Assembly (NCBI RefSeq): GCF_014202425.1
Contig: NZ_JACHGT010000008.1
Coordinates: forward strand, 1 to 64,000
Source: Phytomonospora endophytica
Lineage (GTDB): Bacteria > Actinomycetota > Actinomycetes > Mycobacteriales > Micromonosporaceae
Direction: 5' to 3'
DNA: 64,000 nt
Numbering within the stretch: position 1 is the first letter of the stretch; every line of letters starts with the position of its first letter. Both the position numbers and the translations under genes were made by a program. The notes beneath the pieces are model-generated. The model saw only the letters and a program-made list of their open reading frames with translations, searched no databases and was not told the origin of the DNA. Shown here one piece after another: positions 53,072 to 62,370 of the stretch.

Positions 53072-53677
53072 ATGCCGAAACTCGCCGATCACGACCGGCG
53101 CCGCGCCCAGATCACGCAAGCGCTCCTGCGCGTCGTCGCCGCCAAAGGCCTGCACGCGGTGACGATGCGCGGAGTCGCGGAGGAGGCCGGCGTCTCGCTC
53201 CGGCTCGTGCAGTACTACTTCGACACCAAGGAACGGTTGCTCTTCCACGCCGTCGAACACGTCGGCTCGCTCCTCGCCGCCCGGCTCACCGCCCGGATCC
53301 GCGCCCTCGGCGCCGATCCCGGCCACCGGCGGGTCATCGAGACGATCGTCGCCGAAGCCCTTCCCACCGACGACGACAGCCGCATGCTGCACATCGTCTA
53401 CACCTCGTACGCGGTCCTGGCCATGACCGCGCCCGAGCTCGCCGGGGAGCGCTTCCTGCGTGACCCGTCGGCCCTGGAGGACTACATCGCCGGGTGTTTC
53501 CAGGCCGCCGCCGAGGCCGGGGAACTCGTCACCGGCGGCGATCCGCGTGCCGAGGCCGCCGCGCTGATGGGGCTGTACGGCGGCCTCGGCACGAGCGTCC
53601 TGCTGGAACAGCGCGGCGCGGCCGAGGCGATGGCCGTCATCGCCTACCACCTCGACCGGGTGTTCGGGCCCGGCTAG
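53072..53677 (+). CDS. TetR-family regulator
   Basis: A 201-aa TetR protein: 'RRAQITQALLRVVAAKGLHAVTMRGVAEEAGVSLRLVQYYFDTKERLL' is the DNA-binding domain (about residues 10-57), followed by a TetR_C_6/BetI-like ligand domain. It probably controls the divergent hydrolase. Overlaps the convergent small gene by 4 nt. Confidence 0.9.
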   Translation: MPKLADHDRRRAQITQALLRVVAAKGLHAVTMRGVAEEAGVSLRLVQYYFDTKERLLFHAVEHVGSLLAARLTARIRALGADPGHRRVIETIVAEALPTDDDSRMLHIVYTSYAVLAMTAPELAGERFLRDPSALEDYIAGCFQAAAEAGELVTGGDPRAEAAALMGLYGGLGTSVLLEQRGAAEAMAVIAYHLDRVFGPG

Positions 53678-53949
53678 ACCAGCTTCTCGAAGAGGAACTC
53701 GTGCTTCAGGAAGGAGGTCTCGTACTCGCTTCCCGGGTACGGCGGGGTCAGCGGCGACACCTGGAACAGGCGCCAGCCGTCGAGCAGCGCCTCGACCCCG
53801 GTCTCGTAGGGTGGCTCGTCACTGTCGCCCGCGGCGGGATTCGTCCGCCCGGTGCCGTCGTAGCGGGACCAGCCGATGACCTTCGCGTCGAGTGCCGAGG
53901 TCGCCAGGTAGAGCACGAGGACCTGCTGGCGGGTAACGGAAGTGGTCAC
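53674..53949 (-). CDS. Small hypothetical protein
   Basis: A 91-aa protein from GTG 53949, with AGGAGC 5-6 nt upstream and 12 nt after the PhyH gene stop. It reads 'QQVLVLYLATSALDAKVIGWSRYDG' and 'LDGWRLFQVSPLTPPYPGSEYETSFLKHEFLFEKLV': the C-terminal 'GWRLFQVS...YETSFLKHEFLFEK' is found in small actinobacterial proteins of unknown role. Co-transcribed with the dioxygenase gene. Confidence 0.7.
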   Translation of the reverse strand: MTTSVTRQQVLVLYLATSALDAKVIGWSRYDGTGRTNPAAGDSDEPPYETGVEALLDGWRLFQVSPLTPPYPGSEYETSFLKHEFLFEKLV

Positions 53950-53961
53950 TGTCGCTCCTAA

Positions 53962-54792
53962 CTAGACGGTCGGCAGCACGCGCTGCGGACGGTTGTCGAC
54001 GCGGGTGGTCCAGTAGTCGAGGTCGAAGGCCGGGTCGCCGGTCAGCGCGCGCCACAGGCGGGTGCGGTTGACGAACTCGATGCGGCCGGAGGCGTTCTCG
54101 TACCAGGGGAAGCGGGTGCGCAGCTCCTCGCCGACGGCGGGGTCGCGCAGGTCCTCGGTGTTCCACAGCAGGCGCTGCCGGACGGTCGGGTTGAAGCGGA
54201 TCTTGAACATGTAGCGGGTGATGTCGCTGTCGTTGCGGCGCCCGCCGTGCCAGATCCCGTGATGCAGGAACTGCACGGTCCCGGCCGGGCACACCAGCCG
54301 CGTCTGCCCGCGCAGATTCTGGTAGCGGCCGGTGTCGGACTCGTTGATCCGCCGCAGATGGCTGCCGGGGACCGAGAGCGTGCCGCCCATGTCGAGCGTG
54401 ACGTCCTGCGGGTAGTACATGAGCTGGACGTCGAAGGCGTCGTCGCGGGTGTCGATGATCGCGTCGGCGTGCAGGGGCTGCGCCGAACCGTTGTGGGCCT
54501 GGCGGATGTGCACGGCGTGGTGGTCGACGAGCGGCGCCGGCCCGACGAGGCTGTGGATCGCCCCGGCCACCGCCGGCAGGTCGATGAGCTCGCGGACGAA
54601 GGACCCGGCCGGGTAGGCCTCGTCGACGGTGGCGCCGGCGTAGGCGCGCGGGACGCCCTCGTCGAAGACCGCGATCGCGCGTTCGTTGAGGGAAGCGGGC
54701 ACGACGCCGTCCATGCGCAGGGCGCCGTGCGAGACGAAGTGCGCCATCTGTACGGATGTCAGCAGGTGCTTCACGTCGGGGTGATCGGTCAT
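53962..54792 (-). CDS. Phytanoyl-CoA dioxygenase-like (PhyH) enzyme
   Basis: A 276-aa Fe(II)/2-oxoglutarate dioxygenase: 'QPLHADAIIDTRDD' holds H-x-D, 'TVQFLHHGIWHGGRRND' the distal His, 'DITRYMFKIRFNP' the 2OG-binding Arg. ATG 54792 has GGAGGGGC upstream. Acts in the cytosol on an unknown substrate. Followed by a small gene and divergent from an AraC regulator gene. Confidence 0.87.
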   Translation of the reverse strand: MTDHPDVKHLLTSVQMAHFVSHGALRMDGVVPASLNERAIAVFDEGVPRAYAGATVDEAYPAGSFVRELIDLPAVAGAIHSLVGPAPLVDHHAVHIRQAHNGSAQPLHADAIIDTRDDAFDVQLMYYPQDVTLDMGGTLSVPGSHLRRINESDTGRYQNLRGQTRLVCPAGTVQFLHHGIWHGGRRNDSDITRYMFKIRFNPTVRQRLLWNTEDLRDPAVGEELRTRFPWYENASGRIEFVNRTRLWRALTGDPAFDLDYWTTRVDNRPQRVLPTV

Positions 54793-54890
54793 TGCCCCTC
54801 CAGGGGTGTACTGGTCGCTGCACCCCAGGCTATGAGCGACTCCGCACGCTCCGCGTGGGTTCAACTCCCCATTACTGGTAGATTCTCACC

Positions 54891-55634
54891 ATGCTCACGC
54901 TGGACGAGCCGCCTCGGCTGCGTAACCTCGGCCAGTCTCTGCACGGCACCGGCGGCCGCCGTGTCGACCGGTTCCGGCTGCCCGACCTGTGGCAACTGCA
55001 CCTCTACCGTTACGACGCCGACCTCACCGTCGACGGCGAGTCGTACCGGATCACGCCCGGCCGCGTCAGCCTCATCCCGGCGGGCGCGACATCGCAGTAC
55101 ATCTACCGGGGCCCCTCGGAGCATCTGTACGTCCACTTTCGACCGGCACCGAGCGGTGCGGCGCAACGGATCCCGGTCCTCCAGGACGCGGGTGCCGAGG
55201 TCCCCGTGCTCACGGCGCTGCTGTCCTCGGCGATCGCGGTGTGGCCGACCTCGCCCGCCCGCGCCACCGCCGAGGTCTGGGCGGCCCTGCATCGAATCGC
55301 GGCCCTGAGCGAACCCGGCGGCCCGCACCCGGCGGTCGGGGCCGCGATGGCCCACATCGAGTCGGGTCTGGCCGGAACCCTTGAGGTGCCGCGGATCGCG
55401 GCCGCCGCCGGGGTCTCGCACAACCACCTCACGCGGCTGTTCCGGGCCGAGACCGGTGACACCGTCGTCGCCTACATCCGGCGCCGCCGCATGCATCGCG
55501 CCCGGCACCTGCTGCGGGAGTCGACGTTGCCGATCCCGACGGTCGCGGCGGCCGTCGGGATCCCGGACCTGCAGGCCTTCAACAAGGTGTGCCGGCGTGA
55601 ACTGGGCGCGGCGCCGCGAGCGCTGCGGGGGTGA
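54891..55634 (+). CDS. AraC-family regulator
   Basis: A 247-aa regulator: an N-terminal cupin ('LHLYRYDADLTVDGESYRITPGRVSLIPAG', in parts), and a C-terminal double helix-turn-helix 'VPRIAAAAGVSHNHLTRLFRAETGDTVVAYIRRRRMHRARHLL'. It reads as the probable regulator of the divergent PhyH gene. Its 3' end overlaps the next minus-strand gene by 56 nt. Confidence 0.88.
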   Translation: MLTLDEPPRLRNLGQSLHGTGGRRVDRFRLPDLWQLHLYRYDADLTVDGESYRITPGRVSLIPAGATSQYIYRGPSEHLYVHFRPAPSGAAQRIPVLQDAGAEVPVLTALLSSAIAVWPTSPARATAEVWAALHRIAALSEPGGPHPAVGAAMAHIESGLAGTLEVPRIAAAAGVSHNHLTRLFRAETGDTVVAYIRRRRMHRARHLLRESTLPIPTVAAAVGIPDLQAFNKVCRRELGAAPRALRG

Positions 55635-56130
55635 CCTTCGTGCGCCGGTGGTACGACCAGGTGACGGCCGCCAGCATGGGCCCCCACAGCAGCAGTGGCG
55701 CGTAACAGGCGAGCATGACGGCGGCGTATCCGCCGGACAGGCCCATGTTGCTTTCGACGGCGACTGCCACGACGGTCTGGTACACCCACAGCAGCGTCAG
55801 GAGCCCGGAGCCGGTCGAGGCGGCGATGAGCGCGGCCCTGCGGTTGACGGGTTTGCCGCCCATGAAGGGGATCCAGCGTGGGGCGATGACGCCCCAGTCG
55901 CGGACCAGGCCCATGGTCATGAAGGCGGCGAGTTCGGTCAGCACGCACAGGCCGAGCATGTAGACCGTGCCCCAGCCCGGCGACCGGTAGTCGTCGCGGA
56001 GGACCTGCTCGGTGAAGCCGACGTGTACGCCGAGGGCCATGGCCGCGCGCCAGATCGTCGACGGGAGGACGACGAGCAGGACGGCGTGGGCGGTCCGGAC
56101 GGCCCAGCGCGGGGCGGGTGCGATGTTCAT
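55579..56130 (-). CDS. Four-helix membrane protein
   Basis: A 183-aa protein with about four membrane helices ('AHAVLLVVLPSTIWRAAMALG', 'VYMLGLCVLTELAAFMTMGL', 'RRAALIAASTGSGLLTLLWV', 'YAAVMLACYAPLLLWGPMLAAVTWSY'). Starts ATG 56130. Function unknown. Confidence 0.65.
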   Translation of the reverse strand: MNIAPAPRWAVRTAHAVLLVVLPSTIWRAAMALGVHVGFTEQVLRDDYRSPGWGTVYMLGLCVLTELAAFMTMGLVRDWGVIAPRWIPFMGGKPVNRRAALIAASTGSGLLTLLWVYQTVVAVAVESNMGLSGGYAAVMLACYAPLLLWGPMLAAVTWSYHRRTKVTPAALAAPRPVHAGTPC

Positions 56131-56202
56131 GGGTCCAGAGTCGCGCGGTCACGGCCGCGACCCCTCCCGCTGTGGAGCGGAAGGGGTCCCCCACGTGGGG
56201 GA

Positions 56203-57216
56203 TCAGCCGGTCAGGGTCCAGGTCATGCCGTACTTCGCCAGGCCGTCGAGGAACGCGGCGGGTTCGAAGAGTTCGGCCGTCGCGCGCGCCCCGGTCCTGC
56301 CTTCGCCGGATGCCAGCCGCACGGCCACGTCGACCGACATCTGGCCGCTGTTGAGGTAGGTGTCCGGGCCGCTTCCGATGCCGCGCAGGCGGCGGCCGTC
56401 GCGGTAGGTGTCGACGACCATCCGGTAGGCCGCGGGCACGTCGGGGGTCTCGGGCGCGGCGGCCAGGTCGGCTTCGCTGACGTCCTTGACGACGTCGAGG
56501 ATCGCCGTGGCGAGCACGCCTTCGACGGCGCCGGTCTTCGTGTGGCGCGGGATCGACACGACGCCGGGTTGCGGGAACTTCGACACGGTGACGGTCTCAC
56601 CGTCGGGCAGTTCGAACTCGGCGCGGCGGGCCGTCGGTCCACTGTGGAACTCGCCGTCGGCGTAGGAGAGTCCGCCGGACAGGAAGGTGTCGAGGTTGTT
56701 GAAGACGGTGAGCATGCTCCCGCGCGAACCCGCGCCGGAGGCGACGTGGCTGAGCACGATCTCGTCGGCGCCGCCGAGCCGTTCGGCCGCGACATGTGCG
56801 AGCAGGTCGGCGAACACGCCGGCCTCGGTGACGGCCGGGACGAGCGTGACGCCCGCCGCCGCGGCGGCATCGCCGTACTCGTCGTAGATCTTGCGGACGA
56901 ACAGCTGCTCACCGGCGACGTCGACGTAGTGCGCGCCCGCCGCGATCGCCGCCCGGACCACGCCTTCGCCGTTGCCGGTGTAGTCGGGCAGCGAGCTGAC
57001 CACGGCGTCGACGCCGGTGAACGCGGCGACCAGCGCGTCATGGTCGTGTGACCCGGCGACGCGGATCTCGGGGTCGGGCACACCGGCGCGTTCGGCGGCG
57101 GCCCTGAGCCGGCCGGCGTCGCGGCCGACGAGGACGGTGGGGATGTCGCGGCGGCGCAGCTCCTCGACGGCGAAACGGCCGACGTGTCCGCTGGCCCCGT
57201 AGACGGCGATCTTCAT
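56203..57216 (-). CDS. Saccharopine-dehydrogenase-like NAD(P)-binding protein
   Basis: A 337-aa protein: Rossmann start 'KIAVYGASGHVGRFAVEEL' (G-x-x-G-x-x-G), then 'LVGRDAGRLRAAAE' and 'VDAVVSSLPDYTG...GAHYVDVAGE' as in saccharopine-dehydrogenase family proteins and trans-acting enoyl reductases. ATG 57216 has GGAGT 5 nt upstream. Divergent from an AraC regulator. Confidence 0.85.
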   Translation of the reverse strand: MKIAVYGASGHVGRFAVEELRRRDIPTVLVGRDAGRLRAAAERAGVPDPEIRVAGSHDHDALVAAFTGVDAVVSSLPDYTGNGEGVVRAAIAAGAHYVDVAGEQLFVRKIYDEYGDAAAAAGVTLVPAVTEAGVFADLLAHVAAERLGGADEIVLSHVASGAGSRGSMLTVFNNLDTFLSGGLSYADGEFHSGPTARRAEFELPDGETVTVSKFPQPGVVSIPRHTKTGAVEGVLATAILDVVKDVSEADLAAAPETPDVPAAYRMVVDTYRDGRRLRGIGSGPDTYLNSGQMSVDVAVRLASGEGRTGARATAELFEPAAFLDGLAKYGMTWTLTG

Positions 57217-57329
57217 GGTGGACTCCTTCATCAGTGGCTGTGCCCCAACCATATGAGTCCATGCGAAGACTTCCCATGGCCGAGAAGCTCGGTTCCATGT
57301 CTCATCGTCTTCAGGCATAGACTCACGGC

Positions 57330-58262
57330 ATGGATGTTCTCTCCGACGTGATCGCCACGACCCGCACCGGCCGTCCCGTGTCGGGCATGTTCGAGCGCCA
57401 CGCTCCCTGGGGCCGCCGCTACCCCAAGGTGGAGGCCGCGGGCTTCCACGTCGTCCTCCAGGGCGCCTGCGTGCTGCTCAGGGACGGCGCGGAGCCGGTG
57501 GCGCTGGCCGTCGGAGACGTCGTGTTCATGCCCCGCGGATGCGAGCACGCCCTCGCCGACCGGCCCGACTCCCCGCTGACCGAGACCGCGCGCCCCGGCG
57601 AACCCCGCCACATCCCCGGTCCCGGCGTGTCGACGACGCTGCTGTGCGGCTCCTACGAACTCGCCGCCGACCGCACCCACCCGCTCCTGGCCGAACTGCC
57701 CGAGGTCGTCCACATCCCCGCGCGCCTCGGGACGCACCCCGCGCTGCGCGGCGCCGTCGACCTCCTCGCCGCCGAACTCGCCGCGCCCGCCCTCGGCGCC
57801 GACGCGGCCGTGCCGCCGCTGCTGGACCTGCTCCTGCTGTACATGCTCCGCGCCCGCCTGAGCGAGGGCACCGGCGGATGGGCCGCCGCCTTCGCCGACC
57901 CCGCCATCGCCGCCGCCCTGCGCGGCATCCACGCCGACCCCCGCCGCCAGTGGACCGTCGAGGCCCTCGGCGAGCTGGCGGGACTGAGCCGGGCGGCCTT
58001 CGCCAAACGCTTCACCGCGGCCGTCGGCGAACCGCCCCTGGCCTACCTGACCCGCTGGCGCATGATCACCGCCGCCCGCCTCCTGCGGGAGGGCGACGCG
58101 CCCCTCGCGACGGTCGCGCGGCAGGCCGGGTACGGCTCGGAGTTCGCCTTCGGCAAGGCCTTCAAGCGTGAGTACGGGTGCGCGCCGGGACGGTACCGGC
58201 GCGACGGCCGGGACGTGGTGCTCGCGGGCGCGGACACGGTGTCAGCGCCCGTATCAGCGTGA
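57330..58262 (+). CDS. AraC-family regulator (cupin_6 type)
   Basis: A 310-aa regulator: N-terminal cupin_6 ligand domain ('FHVVLQGACVLLRDGAEPVALAVGDVVFMPRG', in parts) and a C-terminal AraC HTH ('WTVEALGELAGLSRAAFAKRFTAAVGEPPLAYLTRWRMITAARLL'). Closest to regulators of neighbouring reductase genes, here the divergent saccharopine-dehydrogenase-like gene. Confidence 0.9.
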   Translation: MDVLSDVIATTRTGRPVSGMFERHAPWGRRYPKVEAAGFHVVLQGACVLLRDGAEPVALAVGDVVFMPRGCEHALADRPDSPLTETARPGEPRHIPGPGVSTTLLCGSYELAADRTHPLLAELPEVVHIPARLGTHPALRGAVDLLAAELAAPALGADAAVPPLLDLLLLYMLRARLSEGTGGWAAAFADPAIAAALRGIHADPRRQWTVEALGELAGLSRAAFAKRFTAAVGEPPLAYLTRWRMITAARLLREGDAPLATVARQAGYGSEFAFGKAFKREYGCAPGRYRRDGRDVVLAGADTVSAPVSA

Positions 58263-58340
58263 GGTCAGGGTCGTGACAGCCGACCGCCACATAGTTGCCT
58301 CAACAACCCGGCAAGGCGATCACCCGAGGAGCACACGACC

Positions 58341-58742
58341 ATGAGCATCACCTTCACCCCCGCCGAGCAGTCCACCCTCCGCGTCGCCGCCTACGGTGCC
58401 GTCACACTGATGTCCTACGCCGACATGGCCGGCTCGCCGCACAAGGTCGCCACGCACGGCACCCTGGCGCTGAACGCCGCGACCGGTCCCGTCGGGCACG
58501 CCCTGGCCTCGAAGAAGCGGGACTTCAAGCTCAAGGCCCGCTCCAGCGCCGCGCTCGCCGACCAGGTCCTGCCCGCGCTGGCCGAGTCGGTGCGCCTGCT
58601 GGAGGCCCGTGACGCCGCCGAGGCCGCGAACTTCCGCGCCACCATCACCACCGCCCTTGAGGCGGCCGTGAACGCGGGCAAGGGCGGTCCGGCGCTGGCG
58701 GCGATGACCCGCAAGCTCACCGGCGCGCTCAACGCCGCCTGA
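58341..58742 (+). CDS. Small helical hypothetical protein
   Basis: A 133-aa, Ala-rich, mostly helical protein (MSITFTPAEQSTLRVAAYGA) with GAGGAG 9 nt before ATG 58341. A run 'KKRDFKLKARSSAALADQVLPAL' is basic. No family recognised. Confidence 0.6.
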   Translation: MSITFTPAEQSTLRVAAYGAVTLMSYADMAGSPHKVATHGTLALNAATGPVGHALASKKRDFKLKARSSAALADQVLPALAESVRLLEARDAAEAANFRATITTALEAAVNAGKGGPALAAMTRKLTGALNAA

Positions 58743-58767
58743 GGGTGGCGGCGCGACGGCGCGAAAG

Positions 58768-58800
58768 GTCGCGGAGGTCCGTTCGCCGGGCCTCCGCGAC
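58768..58800 (+). terminator. Perfect 10-bp terminator hairpin
   Basis: Arms GTCGCGGAGG (58768-58777) and CCTCCGCGAC (58791-58800) pair across 13 nt, 26 nt after the stop of the small gene. Confidence 0.6.
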
Positions 58801-58955
58801 ACGGTGCGACCCCCAGCGCACGTACTAGTCCGTGCGGTCACGAACCCACCATCGCGCCCCTCCCTCCCCACCTCAGAGTGACCGAACCCTAAGTCCGCCT
58901 AAATCGGAGTGAGATGAGGGTCGCTTTACGCGCTCGAATCGGGTAAGCAGGGTCA

Positions 58956-59963
58956 ATGCAGGTACGTGATTTCGACCCGGCCACCGCCGACGGCGACGCG
59001 TTCACCGACTGGCTCGCCGTCCTCAACGAGATGACCGAGGCCGACATGCCGGGCGAACCGCGCTGGTGCGACGACCGGCTCGGCGACTACCTGTCGGTGA
59101 CCATGCCCGACGAGGCGCGCGTCGCCTGGTCCGCCTACGACGACGACGGCGCGATCGCCGGTCACGCGAACCTCCTGCTCTTCGGCGGCGATTTCGCCCA
59201 CACGGGCGTTTTCGAGATCTTCGTCCGGCCTTCGGCACGCGGGCTCGGCGTCGGCCGGGCGCTGCTCACCGAACTGGCCAAGCACGCCGCCGCCGACGGT
59301 CGCCAGACGATCAGCACCGAGGTCATCGCGACGACTCCCGCGGTCGGCTTCTACGAGCGCCTCGGCTTCAGCCGGGCCGTCGTCGAATGGCGCTCCCTGC
59401 TGCCCATGTCCAATGTGGACTGGTCGCGCACTTCCCTGCAGGCACGCCAGGTCAGCGCCCCCTACCGGCTGGAATACCACCGCGGCGGCCTTCCCGACGG
59501 CCTGCACGAGCGTTACGCCGCGACGAAGGCGAACCTGCGGACCGCCGGTCCCCAGGCCTCGGAATGGCGCGGCTCGTCCGACGCCGTCCGCCTCCGCGAC
59601 AGCCTCGCCACCCTGCGCGGCCGCGGACTGCGCACGCACCTGGTCGTCGCCGTACACGAGAAGACCGAGCAGGTCGCCGGTCTCACCGAACTCGTCGTCG
59701 CCGCGCAGCGCCCGACCCGCGGCGACCAGTACGACACCGTCGTCGCGCCCGCCCACCGCAGCTACGGTCTCGCGCTGGCCATGAAGGCCCGCATGCTCAC
59801 CGAACTGCGCTCGGCCGAACCCCAGCTGCGCGACGTCCAGACCTGGACCGCGCTGGAGAACTCGCCCCTCGAACACGTCAACGCCCAGCTCGGTTTCGAG
59901 CAGGACGTGCACTGGTACGAGTACGAGGCGACCGTGTCGGACCTGCTGGACAGCCTGCGCTGA
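58956..59963 (+). CDS. Double GNAT acetyltransferase
   Basis: A 335-aa protein with two acetyltransferase folds. The N-terminal one has 'VFEIFVRPSARGLGVGRALLTELAKHAAADG' with the acetyl-CoA loop, the C-terminal one 'YDTVVAPAHRSYGLALAMKARMLTEL', where the loop is Arg-Ser-Tyr-Gly-Leu. Both halves are similar in length. This is the layout of mycothiol-synthase-like or Eis-like double GNATs, but it lacks the features to call either. Starts ATG 58956. Confidence 0.85.
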   Translation: MQVRDFDPATADGDAFTDWLAVLNEMTEADMPGEPRWCDDRLGDYLSVTMPDEARVAWSAYDDDGAIAGHANLLLFGGDFAHTGVFEIFVRPSARGLGVGRALLTELAKHAAADGRQTISTEVIATTPAVGFYERLGFSRAVVEWRSLLPMSNVDWSRTSLQARQVSAPYRLEYHRGGLPDGLHERYAATKANLRTAGPQASEWRGSSDAVRLRDSLATLRGRGLRTHLVVAVHEKTEQVAGLTELVVAAQRPTRGDQYDTVVAPAHRSYGLALAMKARMLTELRSAEPQLRDVQTWTALENSPLEHVNAQLGFEQDVHWYEYEATVSDLLDSLR

Positions 59964-59982
59964 GAAAATTATCGACAATGAC

Positions 59983-60018
59983 TGTCATGATCGCGACACA
60001 CCAGGCAAGATCATGACA
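59983..60018. repeat. Perfect inverted repeat TGTCATGATC/GATCATGACA
   Basis: Ten-base arms at 59983-59992 and 60009-60018 are separated by 16 nt, beginning 20 nt after the double-GNAT stop. Next to it the bases GAAAATTATCGACAATGA are AT-rich. It could be a terminator or a regulator site for the SulP gene, which starts 240 nt further on. No gene is seen between 59964 and 60257. Confidence 0.5.
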
Positions 60019-60257
60019 TCGGCGGTCACGAACCGCTACGGTCCAAGGCATCTCGTCCCCGCGCGCCGGTGGACCCACCCCACCCCACACCCATAACCGC
60101 AGAACAACCGAATAAGGACCGAACGAAGCGACCCGGGGGACAACATGGCCGCCGTTCAGCCCAACCCATTGTGGTGCCCGTGCCACAGCCCGCCCGCGCC
60201 TTCGGCGCAGGCGGTTCGACGGTGCCTCCTCCCGCAATCTCCAGAGGGGACGTACCG

Positions 60258-61907
60258 ATGAGTTCCATGTCCACAGTGGTCAGATCGGCGGCGGACGCCA
60301 CGGCACGCGGATTCCGCGACCTGCTGCCCCGCCGGGAAGACCTGCTCAGCGTCAAACGCCATCCCCGGCGCGACCTGCTCGCCGGCGTCACCGTCGCGAT
60401 CATCGCGCTGCCGCTGGCCCTCGGTTACGGCGTCGCCTCCGGGCTCGGCGCGGCCGCCGGGCTCACCACGGCGATCGTCGCCGGCGCCATCGCGGCGATC
60501 TTCGGGGGATCCAACCTTCAGGTGTCCGGCCCGACCGGCGCGATGACCGTCGTCCTGGCACCCATGGTGGCCGCCTACGGCATCGGCGGTGTCCTGACCG
60601 CCTGCGTCATGGCCGGGGTCATCCTCATCGTGCTGGCCGCGACCGGCATCGCCCGCTACGTCCGGCTGATCCCGGCGCCCGTCGTGGAGGGCTTCACGGC
60701 CGGCATCGCCGCGATCATCTTCGTCCAGCAGATCCCCGTCATGCTGGGGATCCCGGCCTCACCCGAACAGAAGGTCCTGGCCGGGGCCTGGCAGTCCATC
60801 CGCGGCTTCACCGCGAATCCACAATGGACCGGCGTGTGCATCGCCGCCGCCGTCGCGGGAGTGACCCTCCTCGGTGCGCACTGGCGGCCGAAGATCCCGT
60901 TCTCACTGCTCACCATCATCGGCGCCACGATCGTGGTCGAACTGACCCCGATCACCGCCCCCGAGATCGGCGCGCTGCCGGCGACCCTGGCCGCGCCCTC
61001 CTTCGCCTTCCTGGAACTGTCGGCGATCCCGTCACTGGCGTGGTCGGCGGTCACCATCGCCGGAATCTGCGCACTGGAGAGCCTGCTGTCGGCGACCGTC
61101 GCCGATCGCATGCGCGGCAAGGGCGAACGGCACGACCCGAACCGGGAACTCTTCGGCCAGGGCCTGTCCAACCTCTTCGCGCCACTGTTCGGCGGCATGC
61201 CCGCGTCGGCGGCGATCTCCCGCACGGCCGTGAACGTCCGCGCCGGGGCCGGATCCCGCCTCGCGGCCTTCACCCACGCCGCCGGACTCGCCGTCATCGC
61301 ACTCGCCGCCGCGCCGCTCGTCGCGCACATCCCGCTCGCCGCGCTCGCCGGAGTCCTGGTGGCCACGGCGATCCGGATGCTCGAACTGGGCGTCCTGCGC
61401 ACCTTCGGGAAGGTCTCGCGTGCCGACGGCGTCATCATGCTCGTCACCGCGATCCTGACCCTCGCGCACGACCTGCTCGCCGCGATCGCCATCGGCGTCG
61501 GCGTCGCCGGGATCTCCGCGATCCACAAGATCGCGGCCGCGACCCGCGCCGAACGCGTCGGGCACGCCGGCGACATCGCCACCTTCCGCCTCGACGGCCC
61601 GCTCTTCTTCGCCGTCACGCACCGGCTCCTGCACACCTTCACCGACCCGCACGGCTTCAGCGCCGTGGTCTTCAGGTGCGCCAAGGTGTCCACGATCGAC
61701 TCCTCGGGGGCACTGCTGCTCCGCGACGTCATCGAAACACTGGAATCGGCCGGAAAACACGTCCACCTCGCCGGGGTCCGCGAAGACCACCAGCGGGCGC
61801 TCACCGCCGTCGGCGTCCTGCCGAGACTGGCCGCGACCGGCCGCGTGCACCCGCACACACCGGCGGCATTGGCGGCCGCGCGAGAACAGCTCGCCGCGGC
61901 GGCCTGA
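60258..61907 (+). CDS. SulP-family anion transporter with STAS domain
   Basis: A 549-aa transporter. About twelve helices: 'RRDLLAGVTVAIIALPLALGYGVASG' and 'GGSNLQVSGPTGAMTVVLAPMVA' are the SulP signature, with 'FGGMPASAAISRTAVNVRAGA' in the middle. From about residue 455 the cytoplasmic STAS domain begins ('AVVFRCAKVSTIDSSGALLLRDVIETL'). Could carry sulfate, bicarbonate or other anions. ATG 60258 with GAGGGGA upstream; earlier frame extension is Pro-rich and unlikely. Confidence 0.9.
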   Translation: MSSMSTVVRSAADATARGFRDLLPRREDLLSVKRHPRRDLLAGVTVAIIALPLALGYGVASGLGAAAGLTTAIVAGAIAAIFGGSNLQVSGPTGAMTVVLAPMVAAYGIGGVLTACVMAGVILIVLAATGIARYVRLIPAPVVEGFTAGIAAIIFVQQIPVMLGIPASPEQKVLAGAWQSIRGFTANPQWTGVCIAAAVAGVTLLGAHWRPKIPFSLLTIIGATIVVELTPITAPEIGALPATLAAPSFAFLELSAIPSLAWSAVTIAGICALESLLSATVADRMRGKGERHDPNRELFGQGLSNLFAPLFGGMPASAAISRTAVNVRAGAGSRLAAFTHAAGLAVIALAAAPLVAHIPLAALAGVLVATAIRMLELGVLRTFGKVSRADGVIMLVTAILTLAHDLLAAIAIGVGVAGISAIHKIAAATRAERVGHAGDIATFRLDGPLFFAVTHRLLHTFTDPHGFSAVVFRCAKVSTIDSSGALLLRDVIETLESAGKHVHLAGVREDHQRALTAVGVLPRLAATGRVHPHTPAALAAAREQLAAAA

Positions 61908-61920
61908 GGAAGCGACGTTT

Positions 61921-61954
61921 CGGATCGGCGACCGTGGAACCGGTCGCCGATCCG
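61921..61954 (+). terminator. Perfect 13-bp terminator hairpin
   Basis: Arms CGGATCGGCGACC (61921-61933) and GGTCGCCGATCCG (61942-61954), 8-nt loop, 14 nt after the SulP stop. Confidence 0.7.
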
Positions 61955-62319
61955 CCCGTCCCCCGCAAAGGCGCTGGCGGTCAGCGACGGTCCGGGACAT
62001 TCGTACCCACCAACGTCACACATCCGGTAGCACGGCGTCCTCACTGCGGACGGGCGACGACGGCCCGTTGAGCGACCGGGTCAAGAGGCCGCGACACATG
62101 CCACCACCGCGTCGCGTCCACCCGTCATCCCCGGGTAATCGCCCTGCCGGAACGAACCGTCCGACCGTCGCGACGCTCACCGCGACGGGCGACTTCACCC
62201 GTTCGTGCTACCTGTGCTCTCGCTGTCCCGTTTCCGTTCGTGCCTTTTGGGTTCGGAGTGGTTAGTTTGTAACTTCAAGCGATTGAACGCAGCTCAGAAC
62301 CACCACACCGGACGAGTAA

Positions 62320-62352
62320 CGAACAATCGCCGAACAATCGCCCGAACAACCC
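62320..62352 (+). promoter_or_regulatory. Three 11-bp direct repeats before NB-ARC gene
   Basis: CGAACAATCGC occurs at 62320-62330 and 62331-62341, then a variant CCGAACAACCC at 62342-62352, all in 11-bp helical phase and ending 18 nt before the start codon. AT-rich DNA (62255-62290) lies upstream. Helical repeats like these suggest a bound activator. No gene is seen in 61955-62370 apart from these elements. Confidence 0.55.
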
Positions 62353-62370
62353 GTTCTGCTGGGGGACATC

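Noticed and set aside
55381-57051. A 556-codon plus-strand frame
   Set aside because: It is antisense to the membrane protein and saccharopine-dehydrogenase-like genes and has no recognisable domain.
59970-59990. Zur/Fur-type box at the AT-rich stretch after the double-GNAT gene
   Set aside because: The bases resemble a metal-regulator half site, but there is no second half with correct spacing and the SulP gene is not a usual target.
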